The notes under the pieces are model-generated. The model ran no database searches. It was given only the letters and a program-made list of their open reading frames with translations, and was not told the DNA's origin. This document shows, piece after piece, positions 37,001 to 49,499 of a stretch of 64,000 nt of DNA (within the stretch, counting starts at the first letter, position 1; each line of letters opens with the position of its first letter). The stretch spans positions 77,188,997 to 77,252,996 of the forward strand of contig JAMXBB010000006.1 of the NCBI GenBank assembly GCA_024138015.1, in the 5' to 3' direction. The stretch is from Lumnitzera littorea (lineage: Eukaryota; Streptophyta; Magnoliopsida; Myrtales; Combretaceae). Made by a program: the position numbers and the translations under genes.

Positions 37001-39921
37001 TAGTGAGTAACCTTCCTACCTTACTAACAAACAACATCAAAGAAGCTATTAATCAAATGTATGAATGCATAGACAAACATATGCAATGCAATAGTATATA
37101 CAATTTGTCGATAACTATATACAACACAATTTTCAAGGTCACCGTTGCCCGAGTTAGGAAGTATTTAGGTACTTCAAGACTTAGGTATCTATATCCAATA
37201 TGAAATCTTTTAACAATATAACCACCCTCAACAATAGATTTAACTCAACCTCAAGTAGAAGGCAAAACTCCCTGAAGCTAAGTAATTCTCAAAGGTTTAG
37301 GCAAGAACATGTTGTACGAAATACATCATATGATAAACAATCAGAATACATAATATCAATATGGATCCATCTAAGCATGATCTCCTATTCCCTTATGTGG
37401 TGCTAGTACCCTTTTGACTCATGCTAAAAGATATAATGCATGTCCAATTTAATTAGAGGACGAATATTTACTAATTCCGAATTCATGGGGTGTTCAAGTA
37501 AGTATATTCCAAACATTCGAATGCCCTACGTTCTAAGGAAACAAAAAAGGTATTTGAAATATCTTAAGATATTTTACAAGCATAGATCAACTAGAATAGA
37601 CACACACAAGTTCCCACATACCCTAACAGTCATCAAGTTCAATTATCATATAAAATTAGATAGTACGCTAACTACAAGTACAAAGTAGAGTAAAATAGGG
37701 GGCAATATACTCACTTGGCCTTGAAGTCAAGTATTCCCAATAGTCCTTGGTAGTTTCAAACTTAGTATCCTAAATCACTTAAGCAAGGTAACTAAAATAA
37801 ATAAGACTCATCTTAAATGTGATCTATTCACTAACCTCATTATAATTTCCTTATTTATGCTTATTTTGTATCTTGGTCATAACTTTCTTATTTTAAGTCA
37901 GAATTTTGAGTTCTTATAGTTGATTTTCATCATTTTCTAGTATTTTTTCATTTAGTGAGTTTATTTTAGAGCTTTTGGATTAACAATATTTTGGTTTGGG
38001 CCTTACAAGTTCGCAGGCCCAAAAGGTAAATTTGGTCATTTTAGGGTTTAGGCTTCGTTTTAAGCCTTAGGGTTAGCTTTTGATCATGGACCTTATACTT
38101 AATATTTTGGGCTTCCTTTTAAGTATTTTAAGTGGACTTTTCTATCCAACACTTTAAATTTTCACCTTGGGCCTTGGTGTTGCGCTTATGGGCCATTTTT
38201 ATTAGTTTAAGGCCCTTACCTACCAAGAGGCCTACAAGGGATGGATTTAATGTGCTTTTAGACTTAATAGACCCTTTATATTTTATTTTATGGGCCTTTT
38301 AATTTAGGATTTAGATCTAGTCACTAAGTTATTAGGCTCTATTCTTGGTTCTTTTAAGAACCTTTGGGCTTATCTTGCATTTTAAGGCCTTAAACCCAAC
38401 TTCACTTATGATTTTGGGCTTGAGCCTACTAAAGGCCTTAAGATAAATCCATGTTCTATTAGAATTCAAATCTGGTTCTTTTCATTTATTGGGCTCCTAA
38501 TCATATTTTTAAGGCTTTAATAAGCTAGTTTAGGCCTAATTTACATTCTAGGACCCTAAACTTGATTCTAACTTATTCCAATAGGCCAAATATCCTAATG
38601 AGTTCACTAAATAACCTATTTTACTAAGTGTTTCAGATCTAGTTCATTTCATTAGTGGGATTTCTAACACTATTGCTATGTCCTTAACCATCAATTTAAC
38701 TAGTTTAGGGCATTAACTCATCATTACCCTACTTAACTTAGTTAATTGCATCCTAAATCATACTTAACACTAAATAATCATGTTATTAAGGTAATAAATC
38801 AAAATTTACAGATTTGAAACTTTCATGAAAGTGGTGGCCAAGTAAGTTTCTTCTAGGCTTTCCTTCAACTTCTTCCATCCAATACTTATTTTAGTATGTT
38901 TCCTTGTTTTAATCACATTTCTACTTGTTTTAAGTTGATAATATCACATAACATGATGAAAACAAGATGGATACATATTACGAAGGGGGTGGCATGGATG
39001 GTACTTAAGGTTTCATTGAGTTTAATCAACATCTTTTTGAGTTTTGTACATAAAACTATCTCTTACACCTCTATAATACAAATGGAAAACTAACTAAGTA
39101 TATAAATGAATGTGTAATTATAAGGCTCTAAAATGATATGTACATGATTATAACATATTTATATAGTGTTTCTAATTTCAAACTCTTAAGATATCATAGG
39201 TATAACTTATGTGAACAAGAAAGTCAAGTTAGGTAAGTTTTACCTTAGGTTGGCCTGTACAAATTCTAATTGTTCCACTCAAAAGCGAAATCGAAACTTA
39301 CTCCTTTGAGGGCAAATGTTTGTTGGCAAGAAACAAGGTGTATGTATGATCTTTTGGTGGTATTGGCTTGTCATTTAGTAGAGTGTAGAAGCAGTAAGGC
39401 CAAAAGGCATTGAGGTGCACAAGGGGGGTTTGATAGCTCCTTTTGTTTTCTTGCCTTTTTGCTTTAGTTTTTGTTTAGGTTTCTTAAGAGTTTTTCTTAA
39501 GGTTTTCTATATGTGAAGAATAGTGTCAAATGAGGGTTTTGGAGGGGTGAAATGGTAGATATCGACAGTAGATTAAGGGGGACAAAAGGTCACCACTTTG
39601 GGATAGAGGTACATGGTCCTCTCTTGGTACTATTGTACCTTCTTTTCTTTTTTGCCAAATGAAGAGGGATTTCGTCTCTTTAAGGACAAGTGACTTTTAT
39701 TCTCAATTAATCCTTTGTCTTTTGTTTTCAATTGAGTTCGATTTACTACTAATTAAGCTGTAATGAGAGTTGGTAAATGGATTGAAGGGGGATTAAGCTA
39801 ATTAATCATGATTGTACTCAAATTAATCAATTTAGGCCTAATTAAGGTGTAACTAGAGTCTTGCCATATTTTATCACTTTAATTAAGTTCATTGACTTAT
39901 ATTACTTTGCTTGCTAGATTC
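37001..39921 (+). repeat. Long LTR-like repeat, copy E, second part
   Basis: Continues copy E after copy D: AGTAACCTTCCTACCTTACTAAC aligns with 21515-21540, the core motif is at 37870-37945, and a stretch rich in GGGCCTTA (37995-38500) parallels 22310-22740. The purine-rich, TGGTGG-type part near 39300-39600 parallels 23400-23650. It is cut at 39926 by the Tat/Ogre element, with target site CTTTA at 39922-39926. Short open frames here have no homology. Confidence 0.65.
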
Positions 39922-39926
39922 CTTTA

Positions 39927-42311
39927 TGTAGACACCTCATTTTTGCTATTGTCGTTTTATTATTTTGAGCTAGAAATAAAAACTAAATAAATAAAAATTA
40001 AAAGAATAAGAAAAATAAAAAATATATATAAAGTGTCAAATCTAGTCAAGTCGAGTCGTATCGAGTAAAGTCGAGTCAAATCGAGTTAAGTTAGATTGTT
40101 TAAGATCAAATTGGATAACAGTGAGCGATTAAGTCATTAAAGGATTAGACTATATTAAAATAATTTTGGTTCAATCCAATATAAAGTTGGTTTTTTTATC
40201 TAATTTATATTGGGCTAAAATAGACTTAGGGTTTATTAAGTAGATTATTGGGCTACATCAAATTGGATCGAATCGGGCCCAAAAAATAGAAAGCCCAAAT
40301 TAAGTAGGGTTTTTAGAAGTTAGGTCAAATCTTTAAAAAATCGATATCATATCTTCCATATTTGAGTTTAGGATCATATCTTGAGATACGAAAGATTCAA
40401 TTGTGGTTTTATAAAAAGTAAGTTAGCAGATGACGTTAAAAACGTTTTTAATTACACAAAATTCATCTATAGACCACGTCATAGCCTAATCACCACAATC
40501 AAACACACCGACCAACCCTTCCCTACAACCTCCACCCCCTCCCCTTCAACCAAATAAGCCTGACTTTGACAACCCCCTACACACTACACTTTATACACCT
40601 AGATAGAACACTAGCGCATGTCTCCCCCTAGCCACACAAGTCACATGCTGACCCCAACACCTACGTACTTGACCTCATACTTAGCACAACATAAACAACA
40701 ATCCATGCATCCGTTGCCTTACTCACATGGATCAGCCTGACATGCCACTAACTAGTAACTATGATCGATTGCACATTTACCGAGCATCCACAATGCTGCT
40801 AAAACATGACCCACTGTACTTAATCCACACTAAAACCCCTTAGTCAAAGATATGTCGTACGTCTACAAAGCCAAACAAAAGCCGACAATCCCCTAACTAA
40901 AGCACAGCATAGCATGCCACTCTACGAATACTGCATGTCTACATTTACCAACAAGAATAGAATTCATAACCCTTCACATATGCATGCCTCATCAATTACA
41001 CACACGCACACATAGGTCCCCTAAACAAGCTACATAATCAGCACATTGCACTCACCGAAGCATAATACACATGCACATTGAAGTCTATTGCACCGAAACA
41101 CATACGCATGTAATCTATTGCACGAACACATCGATTACGTACAATTAGAAAGGTTTAGGTAATAAAAATTATTATTTTATTTAAATTATTTGTTTAGTTT
41201 ATTAATTTAATTGTTTATTTTCTTTAATATAGGTTTTTTTTAGTTATCATATCATTAACTATTGTTTAGATAATTTGAATTTTTTATAAATTGTATTTTT
41301 TAAGTAAAATTACAATATTTAGTTGAATTGCATTTTTAGCCAAAATCATATTTATTGAAAAAAAAATCACATTTCCTTTCTCCAAAGATCTGTACCTTTG
41401 GAGAAGATACGTATCTAGATCATATCTTCAATGTATCTAGATCATATCTTTAACGTAATTTATATTTAGGATTTAGAAAAGACATATCTTGCAGTTAAGA
41501 ATTAGAAGATACATAACTAAGTCATATCTTAACGTATCTTGCAGTTAAGATTTAGAAAAGATACGTATAAAGATGCGTATCCTAGTAGATATTACACGTA
41601 AGATTTACAAAAGATATCTTTTGACACATAGTGATTTTTTTTTTAATAAATAAAAGTTGTAATTGGAGTTTTTTAAAAGATTTAGTTAGTTAAGGTTTTC
41701 TCAAATCCATGAAATTAAATTTCTTAGGTTTTTAAAAAATATATATATAATGAATGGTTAAATAAATGTAAATCTGGCTTGATTTTTGAAATAAAAAAAA
41801 ATTTCACACACTAAATATTTTATAAAAAAGAACTATGTTGGTTTGATCCTAACTAGCAGGTACGTAAGTACCTTCGAGACAACAGTATAAAAGATAAAAA
41901 AAAAAATTCCTTTTTTTTGAAAAATTTGTAATAAAAAAATCATTTTACTTATATTTTGTATATTTAGGTATATTTTTAGTATTTTTTAGAAAATTATACA
42001 TATAAATCCCATCAATTTTTCTTTATTTTTTACATGGTGACTTAGTCTTAATAGGTTCACTCCAAAACCTAATTTTGTCTGATTTAATTTTCTAAAAATC
42101 ATTTTCTTAGAAAATCTACGAATCAATAACCAAATTAGGGTTTGCCACCCGAAAATTCTAATTTCATTTTTTACTAGTTTAATTGGTTGGTGACTCTAAT
42201 TTTTAAATTTTTTTTAGAAAAATATTTCCTTAGTTTAATTTCAAGTAATCTATATTAAACAAGTTAAGTTTAATATAGGTTAAATTAAGAAAAACAAAAT
42301 AAGGCTTGACA
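39927..42311 (+). repeat. 5' LTR of the Tat/Ogre-like element
   Basis: 2385 bp, TGTAGACACCTCATTTTTG ... GGCTTGACA. Inner landmarks shared with the 3' LTR: short TCGAGTC repeats (40035-40095), a C-rich G-poor block (40460-41150), a block of near-palindromic AGATACGTATCT-type repeats (41390-41640), and an AT-rich end. Confidence 0.92.
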
Positions 42312-42315
42312 AAAA

Positions 42316-42333
42316 TGGTAACTCCACTTGGGA
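42316..42333 (+). other. Primer binding site of the Tat/Ogre-like element
   Basis: TGGTAACTCCACTTGGGA begins 4 bp after the LTR. It is close to the TGGCGACTCC-type site used by Ogre/Tat elements, which I recall as tRNA-Arg; the tRNA identity is from memory. Confidence 0.75.
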
Positions 42334-43231
42334 CACTTAGTGAGCTAACCATGTAAAATTTAAAATTAATTATTGAGCTTTTATATTATTATTATTTTTT
42401 ATTGTAGGTGTACTAATTGTTTTTCGTGATGTAGGCCTTAAGAGAAAACTTACCCCAATGGGCCCCTATTGGGGAATTAAGGGGGGTTCTTTTTATTTTT
42501 TTATTTTTGGTAATCATTTACATGTTTTAGATGTGGTCAAACCTAGGCCACCTTAGTAACTTAAGATGAGTTGTCTTTATGTAACCCTCAAGTCACTAGA
42601 GTCTTTACCTCCATTGAGCAGTGATAGGCGAGCCCACTCAAGCTTTGATGTAGCTCACTAAGTTTTTATCTAAAAAACCTTAGAGCTACAGAGCTTGAGA
42701 CCCATTAACCCTACCCTTTTGCATCATTTTTTCTGAAAAAGGGGTAGTTATTTTTAAATTATAGAAAAAGCTCAATTAATTTGTAGTCAATTCAACTCTC
42801 TTTTTTCCAAAAGAAAAAAAAGAGGAAAAAAACCAGTAACCCTTATATACAAGTATTCGCGAGTTGTATTTTTTAAAAATCCTATTTTGGACCTACTTAT
42901 ATAAAAGGGTATTTTCCAACTATGAGTTTACAATAATTCCTATAATTTATTAATCACTGGCCCTTATTGCATTACATACGTGTATAGCGTACTACATTTT
43001 TCTATTTGATTTTTTTTTTCTTGTTAATGCTTGTGTCTATTTGATTATTTCATTTCTTGTATTATATATGTTTTATTTTCATCATCTCTTAGTGAGTAAA
43101 AGGTTACGTAAGTTCTAAATTTTTTTTTTGAAAAAGTTGCAAAATTATTAATATCGTATCTAGCTTTACTGTAAATTTAGCGATCCCGTTGTAAATAATC
43201 ACACCATTTCATGTTTTTATGTAATTTAGAT
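42334..43231 (+). other. Leader between primer site and ORF1
   Basis: About 900 bp, non-coding, with several T- and A-runs (for example 42480-42510 and 42810-42835). No open frame of note. Long leaders are usual in this group. Confidence 0.6.
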
Positions 43232-44750
43232 ATGGAAATTTAAGATAGTGTCAATCTTAAGCCCATTCATGAGGTCCAATTGGATAAGTATTCCTTCCTC
43301 GAGGCCATCTTAAAAGATTGGTTGAATGAACTTCCGCCTACCGAGCAAGATCACATTCGTAAGAAGATCAGGCCAATCATATCCCTCATGCAGGTTTAGC
43401 TCTACTAGCCTTTAATTTAAGCCCTTATCCATTATTAGGATCTAAAATCTATCGCTTTTAAGTTCACCCCACATGTGTTGATGCCCACTTTAGAAGAATA
43501 CTTGCAGTTTCTTAGTGCTCTGCCTCTCGAAGCAAGTATAACTATCCCAGATCTTAAAGTCCAACTCGACAAAGCCTTTATGACCTTGCTAAAAGTAAAA
43601 AAGGTAGCCCTAACATCGTTTTTATTTTCAAAGGGTAAGAATTGTCTCAGTATCTTAAGACTTTTCAAGCCCATATGCTTATTAGAGATATCGTTAAATC
43701 TTTTGTAAGGGATATGAATCATAGGCTGAGAAGAGGGTGAATGCTTTTATTGTCGCAGTATTTGGGACAGTGCTGTTTCCCGTCAAATATGGTCAAGTCC
43801 ATTATAGGGTAGCCAAGCTAGTAACCTAATTCTTAGCCAGTAAATCCTATATACTGGCGTTATTGGTAAAACAATTCAGGATACTCACTTGCTTAAGCAA
43901 ACAGGGGCATGGACACTTCACAGTTAACCCTATAATCCTTATCGTGTGGTTTCTTAGTCACATATAGGGGTATGGAGGGAGTCTTCTCAAAGAGTCTTTG
44001 ATTGAAAATATTAACCTGATTGACAATTTTGCCCATCACCTTAATGTACCGGATAAATCTCAATTTAAAGGATGGGTATCAATCATAAGTAAGACGCAAC
44101 CAGTGGATTTTATGTAGACAACTAGGTAGAGTAACTGTACTCAAGCCATCATAGGGTATGTTGATTATGCAGGGGTCCCTCTTATCGGTATTACTAGCTA
44201 TATAGGATATTTGCCAGCTTGTGTCACTAAACAGCTAGGTCCCTTTCAAGAGATAGCATACAGAGACTCCTTGGATGATGTCACATTAAGTTATCAAGAT
44301 CCTTATTTACCCATGGCTACTTTGATTCAACGATTAGTAGAACTTGTGAAGTTATGGGAATGAAGAGAAGTCAAGAAGATAGTCAATGTAGGAACTTTGA
44401 GGGGCAAAGTCGGAGAATACCGAGTTACCAAGCAATTCATCTATGATCAGTTGGAGAAGATTGGAAAGATACGGTATGAAGCTCTAGACGTATTCAAACA
44501 TGAGCAAGAGCTAGAGTACCTTTCACCTATCGAGTAGGCCTATTAAGATACAATATGATTTAGAGTTAAAGCACACTTCCAAGAATGCAAGAGAATCATT
44601 GAAGAATTAAAGATGGAGAATGGGAGATTATAGGAAGAGAATCCATTCTAAAGGAGTAAGATTCAAGAAAGAGATGTTATGGTCTGAAAGCTTATCAGAG
44701 AAGTCGATGAAGCCTGTCTTAGCTAGATCCATAGACTTTTACAGATATAA
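43232..44750 (+). pseudogene. Ogre-type ORF1 remnant (DUF7745-like)
   Basis: An extra coding region before gag. From the ATG at 43232 the frame reads KPIHEVQLDKYSFLEAILKD, then ELPPTEQDHIRKKIRPIISLM. At 43475-43708 comes a clean stretch with VLMPTLEEYLQFLSALPLEA, the TPTIEEY-like hallmark of the plant DUF7745 family, and later GYVDYAGVPLIGITSYIGYLP and TKQLGPFQEIAY near 44155-44265, matching that family's C-terminal part. The end around 44750 is set by the last coiled-coil-like piece with ECKRIIEELKMENGRL. Function of this protein in Ogre elements is unknown. The link to DUF7745 is from memory of the family pattern. Confidence 0.7.
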
Positions 44751-45102
44751 GATTTGATTTTCTTCTTTTTAGAAAGATTAGTTAAGAGTTTATTTCTTTT
44801 TCTCTTAGTCTGTTGTATAGGTTGGATTTTAGGATCATTAATAAATTTTCATCTTCGTTAAATGAAAACCTTTATTGATTGCGCAATCTTTTGCTCATTT
44901 TTTTATTGCCTTTTAAATAAAAAAATGAACAAAACAAAAAAGAAAAACAACTTAAAACAAAAAAAATAACAAAAAAAGAAAAGCAAAAAAAAAAAAAATT
45001 GGTTCACAAAGATGTTTAAAACTTGGGTTTTCATTCAAGATTTTGAAGATAGTGCCCAAGCAAGTAGCTAGAAGCTCAATATTCACTCATTCCAAAGCAA
45101 GA
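44751..45102 (+). other. Non-coding gap between ORF1 and gag
   Basis: T-rich (44760-44900), then a strongly A-rich stretch (44925-44999). No frame or known signal is seen. Confidence 0.6.
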
Positions 45103-46518
45103 ATGTCAACTCAAGGCATTAGAAATGTCAGTCAAGCTAAACATTACTTGAGAGTTGTAACCTTAGAAGAAAACATGAACAAGATGGTCGAACAAATCTA
45201 AGCTCTCACTCGAGCTATTGGAATTGTCAATGACAAGTAAGCATCTCAACTCAATCCAAATCCGAATGTAGAAGCGTCCCTTCACCCTAAATTAGAAGCT
45301 GCAAAATTGGTTCCCAATGCTAAGATATGGAGGAAAAACACTTAGAGATGGAGAGGAAGTTTTTGCAGAAGTTAACTGAGAAGATGAAAACTCTAGAAAT
45401 GGTTAATGGGTTTAAGTAGATGGGGATGATTAATTTAGCAACGTATGAAGACAATGATTTCTTGGAAAGATTTAAGGTGTCGGAATTCAACAAGTACAAT
45501 GGGACCGATTGGCCAAAGCTCTACATTATGTTGTACATTTGAAAAATAGGAAAATACACAAAGTATGATAGGGTAATGGTCTAAACCTTTCAAGATAGCT
45601 TGACTGAGCCTACCTTAACTTAGTATGCCTAACTGGACTTGAACGAGATTGACACATGGGATAAGTTAGCCTAGGCCTTCTACAATCAGTACAAGTTCAA
45701 TATCAAGGTGGCCCCATCCATATAGGATTTAAATAATCTACGAAAGAATGCCAATGAAAGCTTTAAGGAGTATGCCTAGAGATGGAAGGGCAAGGTAGCC
45801 AAGGTAACTCTACCTTAAACAAAGAAGGACTTAACTTTTGCCTTCATCGATACTCTTGGGAGCCCGTACTACCAACATTTGGTAGGATACTCTGCCTTTG
45901 AATTTTTAGAGACTATAGTCTTAGGGTGCCCAATCAAGAAACTATTGTTACTAGAAGGCTTCCCAATCTTGAAGCAGCTGAGAAGAAGATGCCTCCTGTG
46001 AGATTTTCCAATAAGGCCAAAGAAGCTATTGTAAATGTTGTCAACACTAGCAACCTTATTAGATCGACAACCTTGGTAGCCATGATAGGAAGATCTAATG
46101 CCCCACCGAATCTAAGTCAAAATAACCGCCCGCAAAGGAGATAGTTTACCTATATTCCTATTCCTCTTAGTCAAGTTCTTACCCGATTAAGGAAGGAGAA
46201 TCTATTGTCATTCAAAATACTGAAGGAAGGACAAAGATCGAGGGACTACAACCCTGAGCTCTATTGCGATTATCATTTAAGGCAAGTGAGGCATTCTATG
46301 AACCAGTGTTGGAGACTTAAACATAAGATCCAAGATCTTATTGATGCAAAATTGGTTCAATTGGATTTCATTCAAACTTCTACTCCTAATGTAGGTAACA
46401 ATCCTCTATCGGATTATGGATACTCAATTAACATGATCATTGCCAAAGAGTTTGAACTAGAGATCGATTTAGATAGTCTTCCCATCACTATTGAAGAGGT
46501 AGCTTGGAATCTGAAGTA
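45103..46518 (+). pseudogene. Gag of the Tat/Ogre-like element
   Basis: ATG at 45103 followed by HYLRVVTLEENMNKMVEQI. Capsid pieces ERFKVSEFNKYNGTDWPKLY, FQDSLTEPTLT and NESFKEYA (45460-45790) and then FIDTLGSPYYQHLVGYS match Tat-clade gag. At 46205-46519 the C-terminal part reads YCDYHLRQVRHSMNQCWRLK, followed by KIQDLIDAKLV, the clade's CxxH-type substitute for a classical zinc knuckle. Several stops interrupt the capsid. It leads into the linker and protease without a clear gag stop. Confidence 0.88.
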
Positions 46519-47755
46519 GGCCGGACACTTGTAGAATATGAATCTTAGAGATAGAACCCGAACTAGACCGACAATATATCAATTGCTGAAGGAGGGGAAA
46601 ATAAGGAAAGCTGACATTATGGCTATGACAACTTTAAAACCACGAAAGAGGACTACATTGAAGGAGCTTAGAGAAAGGTATGAAGTTAGAGATCCGATGG
46701 TCGACACCCTGGGAGAGTCTTTAGGAAAGTTTGAGTATTTGGTTGATTACGCCAATTCACCCGTAGTATATGCAAATGAACCACCCACCGGATGGGGTCC
46801 TAAATTCGAGGAATAAGACAAACTTGTTGTAGAAGCCAAGAAGACAGTTGAGATGGTTAGAATGATTAGAGATAGGCTTAAGCCATTGGTTTTTTAGTAC
46901 TATAGGAAGATGGAGAAGGTTGAAGAATTGAGTAAGCCTAAGAAAAAAGCTTTCAATGTCTTAATAGCCTTAGAGAATTACAAGGCAACCCCTTTGGATT
47001 ACCAAACAGTGAATGAGATAGCCAGGTCTTCATTACCTATGGTTAGTAGGCTTACTTGCTCTGGACGAGTCTATGACCAAAATGAAGAGGCTAAGAGGAA
47101 GACTACTATGAATGAGGCTTCTCAAAAGATCTTTAAAGATATAGATGATAAAGATCAAAATGTTGCCAAGAAGATAATGAAAGCTAATGAGTACAAGATT
47201 ATGGATCAATTAGCCAAGGTATCGGCCTAGATCTCCCTAATGGGCTTATTGTTGTCATAAGATACTCATCGAGAAGCTTTAATCAAAACTCTGAAGGACG
47301 TCAAAGTACCTGAAGGGATTTCTATTGAGAAGCTGGGATTGGTGGTGAATTCAATATTTGTAGTAGATTAAATTTCATTCTCACCGAATGAACTAGGTAA
47401 AGAAGGAGACTAATACATGAAGCCCCTTTTCATAATAGTCAAGTGTACAGGGAAAGTGGTTGCTCAAGTATTGATAGATTCTAAGTCTTCATTGAATGTA
47501 TATCCATTAACAACACCAAATTTGCTTGAAGTAGATTCGATTGAGATAAAGCCTAATTCGATTTCAGTAAGGGCTTTTGTTAGGTTAAAGAGGGAGATAC
47601 TTAGAGAAATTAGGCTACAAGTCGAGATTAGTCCACAGATGTTCACTATTCTATTTCAAGTTCTAGATATACTACAAACTTTTAATCTTCTATTAGAAAG
47701 GCCATGGATTCACTCAACAAGAGCAATACCATCTAGTCTACATTAGAAGGTAAAA
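46519..47755 (+). pseudogene. Gag-pol linker and aspartic protease
   Basis: Open pieces 46538-46816 and 46910-47230 show the long linker typical of the clade (KKKAFNVLIALENYKATPLDY). The protease at 47417-47746 has PLFIIVKCTGKVVAQVLID followed by SKSSLNVYPL; the catalytic Asp is present but the usual Gly after it is replaced, reading D-S-K, which would harm activity. It ends with FNLLLERPWIHSTRAIPSSLH, the usual LLGRPWIH end. Confidence 0.86.
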
Positions 47756-48399
47756 TTCATAGCCAAAGGGCAGCTAGTTACTATTCTTAAGGAGCAGGAC
47801 TACGAGATTTATAAAGAGATAGCTATTCCATATGTCAATAGTGAAGAATTAGAGGAACCAAGGTTACAGATTTTTTATGAGGTCATAGGGTTGCTCGGGA
47901 CAACCTAAATGGTAGATTAGAATGTTTAGGCTTGGATATGAGCCTGTTGAAGAAGAGATCCAAGAAATGAAGGCCAAAACCAAAGGCAAGAAAGGAGATT
48001 AGCTATACCATGCTCATGTGGATTTTCCAAACATCTGTTAGACATTCCCAATACTAGCATATGTTCAAGAACCTGAAGTGGCCAATTTATCCAAACTTTT
48101 GGCTCAGCAATGCAACATCAAGAAGGAAGATATTAGCATCCCAATTACCTTGTGCAACTATTTTTTCGTTCCTATTAATAAGTCTCTTTGAAAAAGCAAT
48201 ATTAGATCAATTAGGAGCATTCAATTTCAATAGTTAGTCTGATTAGTTAGGCCCTTTTTCTTTTAGACAATTTGAAATTCATTCAATAAAATTAGTTCCT
48301 TTCTTTCTATCAATTATTCTTTGTTATTTATTCATTATCCTTCTATCTTTTTCCTTTACTCTTTAGATCTAATAAAAACAATAAACATAATGGATATCT
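47756..48399 (+). pseudogene. Region between protease and reverse transcriptase
   Basis: 47756-48180 continues coding-like sequence (KFIAKGQLVTI..., then FFVPINKSL) with stops. 48233-48366 is T-rich and non-coding and is listed separately as a possible intron. Coding similarity returns near 48410 (NPAGLEVGDDIETLNEIQES). Confidence 0.6.
48233..48366 (+). other. Candidate Ogre-type intron
   Basis: GTTAGT at 48233 and a pyrimidine-rich tract ending CTCTTTAG at 48366 bound 134 T-rich bases without coding similarity, between protease and reverse transcriptase. Ogre elements are known to have an intron at this place. The exact splice sites are my inference. Confidence 0.4.
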
Positions 48400-49480
48400 C
48401 GCACCTATAAATAATGAAAGTACCAATATCACCTTCAACCCTGCTGGGTTAGAGGTTGGAGATGATATTGAGACTTTGAATGAAATACAAGAGAGTTGGC
48501 GTTGATTTGAACAAGGTAAGGTGATTATTGATGAACCAATAGTTGTGATCAATTTAGGGATGCAAGAGAATCCGCAGAACTTGAAAATCGGTGGTAATTT
48601 AGTGGATAATCAAGAAAAGGAGTTGTCGTAATTGTTATCAAAATACCTTAACATATTTGCTTGGTCCTATAAGGACATGCTTGGTTTAGATTCGTCTATC
48701 TTAGTTCACAAGTTGCCGACAAGAGAAGATATTAAACCAAAAAGGAAAAAGCTTAAGCGGTTTAGACCGGATATACTCCTTAAAATAAAAGAAGAAGTGA
48801 AGAAATTACTAGAAGTTATATTCATAGAAGTGTCAGATTGCCTTGAATGGGTAGCCAATGTGGTGTCAATATTGAAGAAGAATGGGAAAGTTAGGGTATG
48901 TGTAAACTTTCGTGATTTAAACCAGGTGACACCTAAGGATAACTTTCCTTTGTCGCACATTGACGTATTAGTGGATAACATGGTCAAAAATTATCTTTTC
49001 TCATTTATGGATGGTTTGTCAAGATATAATCAGATCAAGATGGCAAAAGAAGATAAAATCAAAACCACCTTCGTTACTACTTCGAGAAAATTTTGTTATC
49101 ATATGGTGCCTTTCGGGTTAAAGAATGCTAGGGCAACTTATTAGCATACTATGGTTTCCTTGTTCCATGACATGATGCATTAGGAAATCAAAGTTTATGT
49201 AGATGATATGATCATTAAATCCAAGGAGGGCGAAAATCATGTTGGTGTTTTGCGAAAATTGTTTGAGCGGTTGAGAAAGTTCTAATTGAAACTACATGCA
49301 AAAAAGTGCACCTTTGGAGTAACCTTAAGCAAATTGTTGGGTTTTGTAGTTAGTAAAAGAGGGATTAAAATAGATCTAAATAATGTCAATGAAATCGTAA
49401 ACCTACTTGCATTGAAGTCTATAAAAGGTTGAATTACATTGCTCGGTTTGTATCACAACTAACCAATAAATGCAAGCCAT
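48400..49480 (+). pseudogene. Reverse transcriptase of the Tat/Ogre-like element
   Basis: The clean stretch 48632-49144 shows FAWSYKDMLGLDSSILVHKL, RVCVNFRDLNQVTPKDNFPL and HMVPFGLKNARATY. A stop follows, then the intact catalytic YVDD box at 49196-49207 (EIKVYVDDMIIKSKEG) and a thumb with CTFGVTLSKLLGFVVSKRGI. All residues of the YVDD box are kept here, unlike in the other two complete elements of the window. Further stops near 49430 end the region. Confidence 0.92.
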
Positions 49481-49499
49481 TATTCAAACTCTTGAGGAA

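Noticed and set aside
43435..43722. Minus-strand open frame opposite ORF1
   Set aside because: Shadow of the plus-strand DUF7745-like coding sequence, which has the family motif.
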